Below, piece after piece: positions 22,970 to 34,978 of a stretch of DNA of 64,000 nt. A program made the translations under genes and the position numbers. This DNA is from Mactromeris polynyma (Eukaryota; Mollusca; Bivalvia; Venerida; Mactridae): positions 2,976,001 to 3,040,000 of the forward strand of contig JASFXZ010000016.1 in the NCBI GenBank assembly GCA_032209605.1, given 5' to 3'. Position 1 is the first letter of the stretch; the number at the start of each line of letters is the position of its first letter. The notes under the pieces are model-generated. The model was not told the DNA's origin and ran no database searches. It saw only the letters and a program-made list of their open reading frames with translations.

Positions 22970-25365
22970 CATCTGTTATACAAAATGCTAATGCTAACTG
23001 AAAAAATATTTGGGAGGGGGTGAAACTGATATATTTAATGCATGTTAAAACCATCACCTGTATTCTGTGAGACTCAGTGATACCCTAATGTTGTTTTAAT
23101 GATCTGGCAGTAGTGTTACCCCCAATGTGTTACAAATTGAGCATGTAAATTATACTGTACCTTCCTGACAGAACACATCACTGAAAACAACATTTTTCCT
23201 TTGATTTTTCTATTACTAAAATCATTAAGTGAAAAGGAGGCGAATAATTTGATAACTTCACATGAAATTTGAGTTTGATGGCTTGTAAATAGAAAGGAAA
23301 AACACTTCACTACAAAAAAATGATCGTCTTAAAACAGGGACAAGAAAGATTGCCTGACTTGAGTGGGAATTTTTTTTTTTACTTGTCTGAGGTAATATGC
23401 TTAAGAATAATTAGACAAAGTGGAATACACTCTCTACCTTTTGCTTCTCCGGTGAGAATCAGTTGATAATCTTACAAAAACTGAACTCTGGAAATTTGTG
23501 AGAAATATTATAGTTCGGAAGGTGGATTTTGTATGATAACTTTTTCAACTAATTTAACAGTTTACAAGTGTCTGCCAATAATTGGCTTATGATATATGAT
23601 TATGTTTCTTGATGTCTGTGAAATGAAACATGACATTTGAAGCGATTATTGCATTAAATTTACTGATAAAAATGCTGCCTACATCAATAGAGATAAATAC
23701 ATGATGAGATTTGTTCAAGAGACATTTGACATCAGTTGGCCTTTTTTAACGCAGTAATTTTGTGACAATTTATCTTATTTTCTTTTGCATGATTTGAAAT
23801 GTTTATGACAATGCACTATAGACTTGTAGTGAATTGTTTGATTTTTATTGCTCAAATACTTAAACGAGAGCCCTTATCTGCACCATACATTAAGGTCAGA
23901 TTGTCGAGTAATATAAGCTCTGGTAGTGAGTTAAGGCAATGTAAGAAGATCCCTTTTCTTCCCTAACTACTGAAATTTAAAACCTCACTTTTTGGCGTAA
24001 AAGTTCCTGTCAAACATATATGACTTTGAAGTCACTTTGAATTTTTGAAGGCAATAGTTGCACAGAAGTATAGTCCCATGACCCTGGCCATTCGGTTAGA
24101 AAGCGACAAAATTATTCATATTTGTTAAAATGTCTATTAAGTCCTTTGGACACGTTTTTGGAGGTAGGGATGTACGCCAGAAAAGTTGACTCAGGTAGAA
24201 ACTGTAGGTGTCCGTACAATACTTTGCTTACAACAAAATAGCGTTCCGTTTGGCAAAGCTAGCACTTGTTAGATCAGTCACTTAACCTATCTAGAGATAG
24301 GGACTACATTTCCTATGTTTAAGAACGGCTACTTTCCCTATGTAGCGCTAGGTAGAATTCTAATTTTCCTACTTCTAAAAAAATGTGCCTCTTATTTCAA
24401 GGTGGGATTAGTAAGAAGCTGTTTAGATAGCTTCTATAACAGTGATATTGTTTATCTAATTGATCATGTTTGGTATATATTGCATTAGTTTTGTTCTTTG
24501 TAACATAACCCATTGGCAGGCACCTGTCACCTGCTAATTGTTAATTGCTACAGATCATAGAAGCATCAATTTACAAATAAGTAATATATTATTAAATTGT
24601 TAACTATATTTCAGTGTCTTCATGACGGTTTTTTTGGAACAAGCTTAATGATGTTTTAATAGTTTTGCAACCTTTCATGACTTTTCATTTTTTACTTAAA
24701 TTTGAAGCTGTGAACATGTGTAGATATGATATTGAATGTTAAATTGTCACAGATGTTTGTAACATGTAACAGCATCAAGAGTTTGACTTTTGCATGATAA
24801 ATTATTTATATTTTTTATTTTGATTCATTAGTTAAATAATTTATTTCGAATTTTCAACTTCTTTGCACCTGTGGAGTGATGTTAAAATACATTTGTAAAA
24901 AAAATACATAATTAGTCAAATGTAAGTGATGTTTGTCTGTGCTCGGTATTTATATTTTTTGGGGCCGAGTTTTTACATTTCTAAAGTCTTTGATAAAATA
25001 AACTATAAAATATTCCAAACACAACCATTAACATTGTGGTTCATTATTTAAGACTATGAAAAATATTCACCTTTTGAATGCTTTTTTGTATGTTTTTCAT
25101 GCTGTTTTTGTTTGGAAAAAATCAACTTGTGCCAAGTTCTATTGAAATTTGCTGCTATTTAGAGGCAACCCTGTTGTAATGTATCTTACCTAACAGTATG
25201 TGGAATTTAAAAATGTGAATATTGATAAGATTTAATTGTGTAATAATATTTAAATCTTTTATTTTTTTACAAAGTTAAAGTTGCCAGCACTTACTCTAGT
25301 TGCTTAAATATATATGTTTGCAATATCTATATCTTTTAATTAAAATGACTAATTCTGTTCTGTTC
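22970..25365. other. intron sequence, nothing specific seen
   Basis: AT-rich, with poly-T runs. No exon, SINE head or clear TIR pair was recognised. A frame on the minus strand at 23116-23310 has no supporting context. Confidence 0.4.
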
Positions 25366-25413
25366 TGCTCTCTGCTCTCTGCTCTCTGCTCTCTGCTCTC
25401 TGCTCTCTGCTCT
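25366..25413. repeat. 7-bp microsatellite (TGCTCTC)n
   Basis: About seven uninterrupted TGCTCTC units, preceded by TCTGTTCTGTTC, a likely seed. Pyrimidine-rich on +. Confidence 0.95.
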
Positions 25414-26905
25414 ATACCAATGTGCCTTTCTGATTAAATAAATTCACATAATAGTTGTGTAAAGTCTGAATATTTTCAAGTTCTATTGATGTTACCTGCA
25501 CCCACCTGTTGAACATGGTCAAAGATGGGCCACTCCTTACTGTGTGTGAAATAGTTAAAAAAATATACAATGTTTTTTTAAAGTCCAATTCTAACTACAT
25601 GCAGTACCTTCCTCTATCTTATAACCTCAGTTCATACACATATAAACATTCATATTTTGCTATCGAAGTGTTAAACTATCATACTGCTTGACTATAACAA
25701 ATTACCGTAAAGTTTATGCATTTAAAATATCTACAGGGGTTCTGTTTAAAATAAGTTAGATTTTATCAGATTTCAATACAACTTCTGCAGGTATCTACGC
25801 AAATTTGATGCAAATAGTATAAAAGTATCAACTTGTATGGTTTGTGAATGAAAGTGTCAATATTTAATTTGATCTTATTCATATTAATATAACAAGAGCA
25901 TTGTGTCTTTTTCTTGCACGATCAGCATTTCTTCTGATTAGCATAATTACGAGTGCTGGCTGGTGGATAGTTGAATTGTGATTAAGAAACCTAATATCGC
26001 CGGGATCCTTGAATCCTAGATTTTCGAAATACTCTATTATTGGTTTACTGCATTACCCATCCAACTTCACTGAATTTATGAATAAACATTGAAAAATAGG
26101 TCAGCGATGATTCATACACATTAAAAAAAAGATTTGACAGATAATCTGTCAAAACATGGAGTACTTGTCGCAAAATAGGTCTCGTTGAAGTTAGGTTTTT
26201 ATATGTTAACAAATACGCTGATTACGAGAGTGGTGGCTATACAAATAATGGCTCTGATTTGAGAAAGTAATCCAAAAACCATTGATAATAATCGGTAAAT
26301 TAATTCTGAATAGGAATCTGGAGAAAATATTATATGTGGTAAGTCTCGAGATTATTAGACACAAGCTACTATTGTGTAGTAATAAGCTGAAATTGGTTGT
26401 AACTAATTGAACTATTTGCTAAGGTGGTTCGAAAATGAATTACATTAAAGAATGGAAGTCTTTTCAATTGAAATTTTCCATTTAAGTATTTGTCTACTCA
26501 AATGATTATTATTCGCACATTTGTCGCCGATAATGAAATTACTTAATACCTAGTTGTGAAATTTTAAGTTTTATTGATTGGTATAGTACATGTAATTAAG
26601 GAAACTGATGATTTAATTTAAATTGTAAGGCGATAATAGAACATGTAATTTTGTGTAAAACAGGACTAAATACATTGAAGCAGTTCAGCAGTAGGTGAAA
26701 CGAATGAAAAGAGATCGTAGAGAAATTTAGATAGTTGAAAATTTCCAAATAGTGAAATTGACTGGAGTGGAGTTTCTGAAAGGGGATCTGAGGAACACCT
26801 CTGACATGAGGGATTTTGACAAAGTTGTGTGATTTAAACAGGGTTTTTGCTGTGCATTTGAATCCCCTTGGAGTGCTTTTCACACCCCTCCGCCTCACAG
26901 TCGCC
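25414..26905. other. intron sequence, nothing specific seen
   Basis: No exon or repeat recognised. A 110-codon minus frame (26596-26928) runs partly into the adjacent minisatellite and has no splice context or recognisable domain. Confidence 0.4.
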
Positions 26906-27195
26906 ACAATGCCTATACTTGCCCCCAATGTTTATACTAGCCCCATTCTTATATTGGCCCCAATGCATATACATGAACTGGCACCAATGCCTGTACTGAC
27001 TGCAATTCTTTTACTGGCCCCATTCTTACATTGGCCCCAATGCATATACTGACACCAATGCCTATCACAGTCCCCAATGTGTGTGCTCAGGACTCTGTGA
27101 ATGCCTACATGGCCCAAATGCCTGTACTGGCCCCAATTCATATACCAACCCCATTTTTATACCGACCCCAATTCACATACTGGCTCCAATGCCTA
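26906..27195. repeat. degenerate ~18-bp minisatellite
   Basis: About sixteen diverged units based on GGCCCCAATGCATATACT. Spacing is mostly 17-19 bp with drift in every unit, so the array is old. C-rich relative to its surroundings. Because the unit is near 18 bp, several overlapping frames on both strands stay open for 70-80 codons (hexapeptide repeats such as LAPMPI). They are not taken as genes. Confidence 0.85.
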
Positions 27196-28871
27196 GTCAA
27201 CAGGCATTATGGGATTGAACCAGCGCTAATATCAAGTACTATATACTATACACAATGATATTTATCAGCCTCAGAGATGCACTGATGACAATTTTATGGC
27301 AAAATTAGAATTTTCTGCATTATAAAGTTCACAATGTTACCCAACCAACACCTTGTTCTGGTACAGATGTAAGAAATTATAATCTGATCTTTCATTATCA
27401 GAAAAAAAACTGCTAGTGAGTTAGAATATGTTGGCAGGCAGATACACAGGTAGATTATACATTGGATAGCTATGAATATAAATATTAATATTGAGATATC
27501 ATTACAGAGTTGAACACAGCCATGATACCTGATTGTAAACATACCCTGCAAGAAATAAATGTTTATTTATTCCTAAAAGTGTTTACTGTTTCACTTGACC
27601 TGCCAGACGGCCTCTTCAATACTTCTGCTATTGCTTCTATTATTCCATTGCTCCATTGTATAATGTATACTTAAATCCTTTAATTGATTGTAGAATTGCA
27701 CTTTAATAGGCTGTTCCCAGTATTGGGTGTTAAGTATTAGATAGACAAAAGGCAAATATTTGTTCAATAATTTCAGTTTTCATATATCAACTTCTTACTC
27801 AGCTGGGGGTGTTACCTGATAATTTTACCTCTTTTTAATTGCTTGGTCAACCTAATTTAATTTTTTTGTAGTTCTTAAAAACTTCTCCGTCTTTATTTAA
27901 CAGTAAGTTTTTGCTGGTATGTGTGTTGACTGTAATACGCTTGCCCTTACAACAATGCATTGCACTTGTTATTAAATCGTGTTTGCCATAGTTCTAAGCA
28001 AATAATTCAAAGTCTTTGAGAGTTACCTCCCATGAATGCCCTATTTTTTCACTCGGCCAGCCAGAACTATTTTCGTTTTCATTTTCTTGTATATTTGAAT
28101 GTCTCAGGAAAAAACATTGTGTTGCATGTGATGTCCACTCTTTGACTCGGACATTCTACCTGTTTAAGTGGCTGTTAATGACAGTACAGTTATGTATTTT
28201 ACGAGTTGTTACAATTTACATTAATCACTCTCATTGACTGAATCCTGGTGTCTTACAAAGTACTCACACCCTTGGATTGTGAAAACTATTAATAAGAATC
28301 AACTGATGACATGATTTGAGCCTGGCCATGACTCTTGGGTCAGGATTCGGACACTCCACCTTCAAACCACTGTGCCTCTAGATGAGTGACCTACTCATTT
28401 TATCCATGAAATGTTATACTTAGTAAGTACAGTTCTCTAAAATCCTTATTTTGATTTCTTTAACTGTATATGCAGCACTTTAAGTTGTTGTACATGCATG
28501 TCATCTCATATTGTCCCCATCCCAGCTTGTCCTTGGAGAATATCGACTGAATTCTAAGTTACAATTTGGCTGACATATTCAATGTGTTCATCCCTCAGAT
28601 GATTCAAATCCTTCATTTCGTATAACATTACAGTGTTCTGTTACATCAACATGGGCAAAAATGTCCAATTATTATCTATTTATGGAAGTCGACTATCGGT
28701 AGTATTGCTCACATGGGAGCGCCGAAGTCAAGAATCTTGTTAAGACTTACTGCTGGTTGCATAATGATATTAAACTTATCCTCATCATTTACCGATACTT
28801 TCTGCTGTAAATTAAGTAGGATTTAAGTATGATAGCGTAAGATTCATTATTTGAAATTATTAGACATACGC
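27196..28871. other. intron sequence, no gene seen
   Basis: 27593-27640 (GGCCTCTTCAATACTTCTGC) faintly resembles 59235-59275 (GGCCTCTTTAATACTCGCAA), a possible ancient repeat. A tRNA-like B-box word on the minus strand near 28343 was rejected. Nothing else seen. Confidence 0.35.
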
Positions 28872-29050
28872 TCGGTAAAACATCACGTAAAGACCACCTC
28901 AAAATTAAGACCATCTCATTAATAAGACAGTATCGTCATGAACCCGTTTTTATTCTTTCTTCTATATTTCAACTCGATAATCTGATCTCTTGAAATCTAA
29001 GACCGAATTTCTTCAGAATCAAGGGTAGTCTTATTTTTGAAGTTTCACTG
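28872..29050. mobile_element. pogo/Tc1-like MITE, diverged copy
   Basis: About 179 bp, the same length as 9937-10115. Left part GGTAAAACATCACGTAAAGA, then CCACCTCAAAATTAAGACCA. Right end TTTTTGAAGTTTCACTG followed by TA. Both termini carry substitutions, so it is older than the copy at 9937. Confidence 0.75.
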
Positions 29051-30942
29051 TATTATACATTCTCGATTAATTTTTTACAAAATTTCTCCTAAATGCTGGG
29101 ACTCTTGGCAAACTCTTAGCAAATTGATTATTGTTTAAAATTAGATGCGTGTGCAAGTGTCATTTTATTATACAATCATTATCGATACCAACAACTAGGA
29201 CAAACAATAAGTGGTAAACATGATTGTTTCTACTACTATAATGAACGTCTGTGGCTACAGGAAGCCATTAAAGTTGTTGATAATGGAATAGCAGATCCTT
29301 AACAAATAAATATAATGCAGGCTTTTTGTACGCTGGTTTTTTATTCCGTTGTATTTCCATTTCACATTCACTGTGCTACAAAACGTTATTACTGAACTCG
29401 CAGTGTACGACGATTTCATTTGAATTTGTATGAATGGCAAAATCTGACCTATTATCCTATTTCCCACAGTTTGATAGTTATTGATATATTATTATGATGA
29501 GACGTTGAATGTCGCATAAAAGTTCTCAATCCCTCAGTGAAAACACTCCTGAATGATCCCGGTCCTTCCATTCATAAATCTGTATATTGATATATCTATA
29601 ATATTTGCCGACTTTAAAAACATATTGTGCGACTGTTATTGTGCGAATGAAGTATATCATGAATCACTCGCACCGCAAATACGTAGAATACGACATAAGG
29701 TAACAGATCGTTAAATCCGCACAAACGCTCCTTGTTCGTCTGTATCTTGATGATATTACTACTTCTCAATATCCCACTTTCTTTGGATAATATAGTGTGA
29801 ATGAATAAAATGGGGGATCGTGCGAATCAGACATGAAAAATATATGACATTATAATGTTTGATTTATTTTTATATAAAGGTATACTCGTTTTTTTCCTTA
29901 AACTTTGCTAGGGATGAATTGTAGTCTTAACAAAGAAAATGTCAAATGTAATAAAATTGTACTTTTACTATCACAAACCTGTCGTAATAATAAACGATTG
30001 CAGAACTTGATAAAACAGGAAAAAATCTAATTTATATGAATTGTATAAAGTCTCTTTTGTGCGATTCTCTGAGTTCAAATGTGTGTACTAATTGTATCTG
30101 TCAATGAATATGGTCTATGAATGAGGTACTCACCAATTAAGATCTGCCGTTTTGATAATTTTGAATGTACATTGTGTATTTAAATGTCTAAATTACCAAA
30201 TGAGGTTATATTGCTACTAATTCTATTGCACCGTTTATTTTGACCTGAATTTAACTCGTCCAAGACAGACACTGAAAAGGTTGTATTACTGAATTTAAAG
30301 CCAATACAGTCACTGAATACTATGTAAAGAAATCATTTTGACCACCTCTGGTGCGATTGTCAATTACGCAAGCAAGTTTCAAACTCCTACTTTTAAATGA
30401 ATAGCTCTGATTTTGTATGCGAATAATTTAGTTGTCAGCTTTGAAAAATTAAGTTAGTGGTTTTAATGGAGGCTTAGTAAAATAAATTGGAGAATAAAGT
30501 GTGAGCAGACAGACAAATTGGTTATATCTTGTCACTGTTGTGTTCGTAAAAAATAAATTAAAGTGGTAAAAGGTTGATGCCTCCAGTCCATGTCTGATAC
30601 AACGTCGCTACGAAGTTGTATTTAAATCATAAATGTGCTTAGTAGGCAGGACTTGTGCATGAGGTAAATTGTATCAAAATATGGAAAAAGTAGTGTTTCC
30701 ATGTCACATAAAGTACAAATATCGCTGTCACGTTCTGCATTTGACATTATTTTTCAATGTAATGTTTAATGGTAATTTTAGATTTGTTTAACAGTGATTA
30801 AAGTTGTATTTTATGGTTTAAAAAAATCTCATTTATAACACCTTATTGAGGTAAAGTAATGGTTTATAATCTTTTGAAGTTTAACTTTTTAACGGAAAAA
30901 TTAACATAATGTTCATTGCTTGTGTCTGCTGCACTGTCAACT
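29051..30942. other. intron sequence, nothing specific seen
   Basis: No exon or repeat recognised. The word GTGCGAWT recurs four times (near 29637, 29820, 30059 and 30353), too sparse to call a motif array. Confidence 0.35.
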
Positions 30943-31031
30943 ATGAATCAGGACAACAACAATAGCAACAACAACAACAGCAGCAGCAACTACCACATCA
31001 ACAACAACAACAGCAGCAAGAACAACAACAA

Positions 31032-31062
<31 letters not shown>

Positions 31063-31848
31063 AACCACAACAGCAACAACAACAGCAACTACCACATCAA
31101 CAACAACAACAGCAGCAACAACAATAACAGCAGCAACAACAACAACAACAGCAGCAGCAACAACAGCAACAACAGCAGCAACCACAACAGCAACAACAAC
31201 AGCAACAACAACAGCAACTACCACATCAACAGCAACAACAACATCAGCAGCAACAACAGCAACCACAACAGCAACCACAACAGCAACCACAACAGCAACA
31301 ACAACAGCAACAACAACAGCAACCACTACAGCAACCACAACAGCAACCACAACAGCAACTACCACATCAACAACAACAACAGCAGCAACAACAATAACAG
31401 CAGCAACAACAACAACAACAGCAGCAGCAACAACAGCAACAACAGCAGCAACCACAACAGCAACAACAACAGCAACAACAACAGCAACTACCACATCAAC
31501 AGCAACAACAACATCAGCAGCAACAACAGCAACCACAACAGCAACCACAACAGCAACCACAACAGCAACCACAACAGCAACCACAACAGCAACCACTACA
31601 GCAACCACAAGAGCAACCACAACAGCAACCACAACAGCAACAACAACAGCAACCACAACAGCAACAACAACAGCAACAACAGCAACAACAACAGCAACAA
31701 CAACATCAACCACAACAGCAACAACAACAGCAACAACAACAACAGCAACAACAACAACAACAACAGCAACAGCGACAGCAACAATGACATCAACAACAAC
31801 ATCAACAACAACAGCAACAACAACAGCAACAACAAATATAATCTTTAG
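30943..31848 (+). repeat. CAA/CAG/CCA tract with 301-codon Asn/Ser frame
   Basis: About 890 bp of AAC/AGC/CAC/ATC triplets. Read from the ATG at 30943 the + frame is open for 301 codons to TAG, giving almost only Asn and Ser with periodic NYHIN. A larger frame starts at a TTG and is not needed. The minus strand is open as Val/Ala repeats, as expected for an uninterrupted triplet tract. A roughly 200-bp block recurs exactly 270 bp on (31086 and 31356), so the tract grew partly by segmental duplication. The glutamine frame is broken by TAG and TAA. I see no splice sites or upstream coding, and treat it as a microsatellite-derived tract. A genuine low-complexity protein is possible but unsupported. 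Confidence 0.85.
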
Positions 31849-32536
31849 TCTTTCATCAGTTGTCGAATTTATTCCTGTATTATTACTACTGCAGATTTTC
31901 TGAGTTACTTACTGAGTGACTAAACTGAAGTATGCTCTTCAGAAATGGAGGTAATAAAGATATGCCTGGATAAATGAACTTTTTCAGAAGCTTTTTATAT
32001 AAACTCTTGTTGTTTTAATGTTGTTTGTATAATATTATACCACTTTATGTTAATTATTCAGTGTGTGGGAAGGTTAATTGGGATGCAGTCAGTTTATAAA
32101 TTATGATTATATGCAAATTAGGTTATGTCTGTACTGAGCTGAACTGAAAAATGATTACTTCACCGTATTTGAGTGAATTATTTCAAAACTTTAGACAGTT
32201 AAAGCGCTGAAAATTGTTGTAATTTGTGCACTTGTCTAGTTGGATTGTTGTTCATTTTAAACTGGTCTGACAATAATCTAGCACTTGATTGAGTGAATTG
32301 TCTAGGTCAGTGTGTTATGTTTTTTTAAAGCAAAAAAATAGCAATGATTAATATAGTATAAGTTAATAAAAGATAGATGCTGACTCAATTGTAGTTATTT
32401 ATTATGTAATATACTAAATGTTGAAAAGTGTATTTTACTCTTAGACATTTTATGTGGCAGTTGTTTTTGCCAGGGTCTCCCTCCTGTGTTGGGGTAAGGG
32501 TGCCTCCTCTACAGAAATTGCAAAAATTAGTAGGTA
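31849..32536. other. intron sequence, nothing specific seen
   Basis: No exon or repeat recognised between the triplet tract and the CpG-dense block. Confidence 0.35.
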
Positions 32537-33098
32537 ATGGGTGCATACTCTTGTTATACTTCATATTTCTTTTTTTGTTGTATTTGCGAAATTCTCGCTA
32601 AAAAAATCATTTGTTGCGTAAAAAATCGTCTAGGTGCGAATCCTGTCGCGGTCGAAAATATATGGGTACGAATGGGCGAATCGACTGCAATCGTCATTAT
32701 TAGTGAATATTACGCAACAGGATGTAACGAAGAGACGTAGGTATTCTGTAAAATCGAATGTGATTGGTTGTTTTCAGCGTACCTACCAATGAACTAATTT
32801 GTTACGCATACCAGTATGTGTCGAAGCATCGCCCGTAAAGCGAAAACGCGGACAATTCTGAATTTGTTTACAAATGTATCACAGGTCTGTCTCATAGCGA
32901 TAGATTATAATATTAAAAACAATAGCAAAACTATTTTATATTGTTATCCCAATCATCAAATACTTCCACCCGAATATTAGCCAAGTAAGTTCCGGTTCGT
33001 AAACTGAACTGAGAAATTTGTTCAAATTGTTGAAAAAAATATTTTAGTTTGAAGTTTTGAGTTCTATTCTGACATAAGTACAGAATCCACAAGAGACA
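32537..33098 (+). promoter_or_regulatory. CpG-dense block with CCAAT boxes: possible internal promoter
   Basis: From about 32585 to 32850 CpG is much denser than in the surrounding intron (TGTCGCGGTCGAAAA, GGGCGAATCGACTGCAATCG, GTCGAAGCATCGCCCG, GCGAAAACGCGG). Two CCAAT motifs lie in it: inverted TGATTGGTT near 32760 and forward ACCAATGA near 32786. Downstream, CACAAGAGACAAG|GTATGT at about 33099 is a good donor. Together these suggest an alternative promoter and non-coding first exon ending near 33098, inside intron 1. Exon 2 has no ATG in its proposed frame, so the product of such a transcript is unclear. A short + frame (32537-32740) has no supporting features. An unmethylated regulatory island or another gene's start are alternatives. 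Confidence 0.35.
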
Positions 33099-34803
33099 AG
33101 GTATGTACATAAAATGACGTGTAAAAATTACATTTTAAATGTAGAATCTAATTTTGAATGAATTATTTTTGTCCCCATTTTTTTATAAAATTGTCTCCCC
33201 TTTGTGAAGCTGACTGAGACATTCCCCCTTTCAAAAGCTTGACAGAACACTGTTTCTTCTATATAGACTTGTACCTGGGCACTCGGAACTCTACATTTAT
33301 TTCACGGTGTCTGAGTGTAGGGATATGAATGTGCTTCTTGAAGTTGAAGGACAACTATGTGGCCAAGTGCCTTTTGTGGTCCTTTCTATAGAGATTTTAA
33401 TGTGAAGCCTAAATTTGGGTGTAAATATTAAGTGCTGTCATCATTGAGTTACAGGTAGAAATCAATTCCCTCATGTAAATCCATGTGTCACACTGATACA
33501 TGTGTATCTGAGTGTACCTTACTTTTTTGCAGACAGAAATTGCATATGTTGATAGGTGTCAGAATCATTATGTGGACTGGTTTTTGTGCAATTTAATGCA
33601 TGACACCAAGACAGAAGCGTGTGTACCAGTCTCTGTTTTATTCTTTGCTGTGTTGCACTAGGAGTAAACTAAAATCATTGCCCTCAAACAAACGATTTTA
33701 CTGGACTAACAAATTTTTCTCATGTTACCTTGACTTGTGTATTTGTTCTTTTTTCAAAACCGTTACATTGATTGACAGCTATTTACTAGGTCATGGTTTA
33801 ATACTGAATTTAATACTGGGACTTTAACGCGTTTCATTGTCAAATCAGAAATCTTATTCAAATGTATTTTTATCAAGTAGGTATAAAATGTTATCACAGA
33901 ACAGACAGAATCCTAGGCCTATTTTATATCTATCAATCCCCAGGTTTTTATGAAACAATTCCATTTGTTTACAATATTTTGTTGTAAATTGTTTAGAGTA
34001 TTGTAGATTTGTTTATTATCTGTCATGTAGTGATGTATGAAGTATTATACTGACAAATAAATTGTATTTTTCACAATTGAGAGAAGTTTGTATATTGCAA
34101 AGGTAAATTATGGTGGAATTGCGTGATCTTTGTGTTTATACGAAGTCTCTATTGTATTAAGTAATATGAATCTGTTGGCTAATGATTGAGCAAATTTTTT
34201 ATGTCAGAATTGTTATATCGTTATCAAGTGGTTTGGTAACATAAACATACGAGTCTTGAAAAATGTAACACTATGACGCAAAAGTATTACGTAATGCTTT
34301 GAATGAAATATGCTCTAGGGATTTTAAAGTCAAAATATCAATCAAGAGGGAATTTTTTATTGAAGTTTTATTATTACTTATTTTTTTTTACGTTGATTGT
34401 GAATATCAATCACTCTTAATGACTGTTTCTTAGGTTACCAGAAGTAACTCACTGCTAATTCAGGGATTGCAATGTTCATGTAGATTTTTGTATGTACAAT
34501 TTAGATAGCTGTGAACTTCATGGACTGTTGTATATACCATACATATAGATAGTTGAAATGGAGGTCGCTAATTGAACAGATCACTGAGTGTGGTCTGATG
34601 CTGATTTTTTAGGTCACATTTCTCTATTTTCCATAGCTGGCATGTTAATTTAGCTTACTATTACTTTCAAAATTAATTTCATGAAGGTGACATTATTATT
34701 CAGACATAGCAGAAAACAAAATTTTATTTACAATAAGATGAAACATTCACAAAGGCAGTGCTGTCTCTAATTCTGCAACTTCATGAACTCAATTCTCGAT
34801 ATA
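33099..34803. other. intron sequence, nothing specific seen
   Basis: AT-rich, with no exon or recognised repeat. Confidence 0.4.
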
Positions 34804-34978
34804 CAGTCAAGTCCCATTGTAACGACCATGTTTGTTCTATGGATTTATGACATTGTATTGTATATGTCGTCATATTGGATTTGATCAGTGACACCACATG
34901 TAGATTTGTTCCTTGCAGATTTGTGTTGATAATTTCGTTGTAACAATACAAAAATGTCCTTAAAACTAGAGTTGACTG
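34804..34978. mobile_element. pogo-like MITE, second family
   Basis: TA|CAGTCAAGTCCCATTGTAAC at the left and TAAAACTAGAGTTGACTG|TA at the right. The ends are an imperfect inverted repeat (CAGTCAAGTC against CAGTCAACTC), flanked by TA. 175 bp, non-coding. The internal CGTTGTAACAATAC and ATTGTAACGACC are also roughly inverted. It differs from the CAGTAAAACCTCA family. Confidence 0.75.

Noticed and set aside
28310..28400. tRNA-like A and B box words on the minus strand
   Set aside because: The two boxes are only about ten bases apart, too close for a tRNA-derived head.
30937..31835. Val/Ala and Leu-rich minus-strand frames
   Set aside because: Reverse translation of the CAA/CAG tract; no independent signal.
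34905..34930. TGTTCCTTGCAG as a splice acceptor
   Set aside because: Lies inside the pogo-like MITE and is not followed by a coding-like frame.
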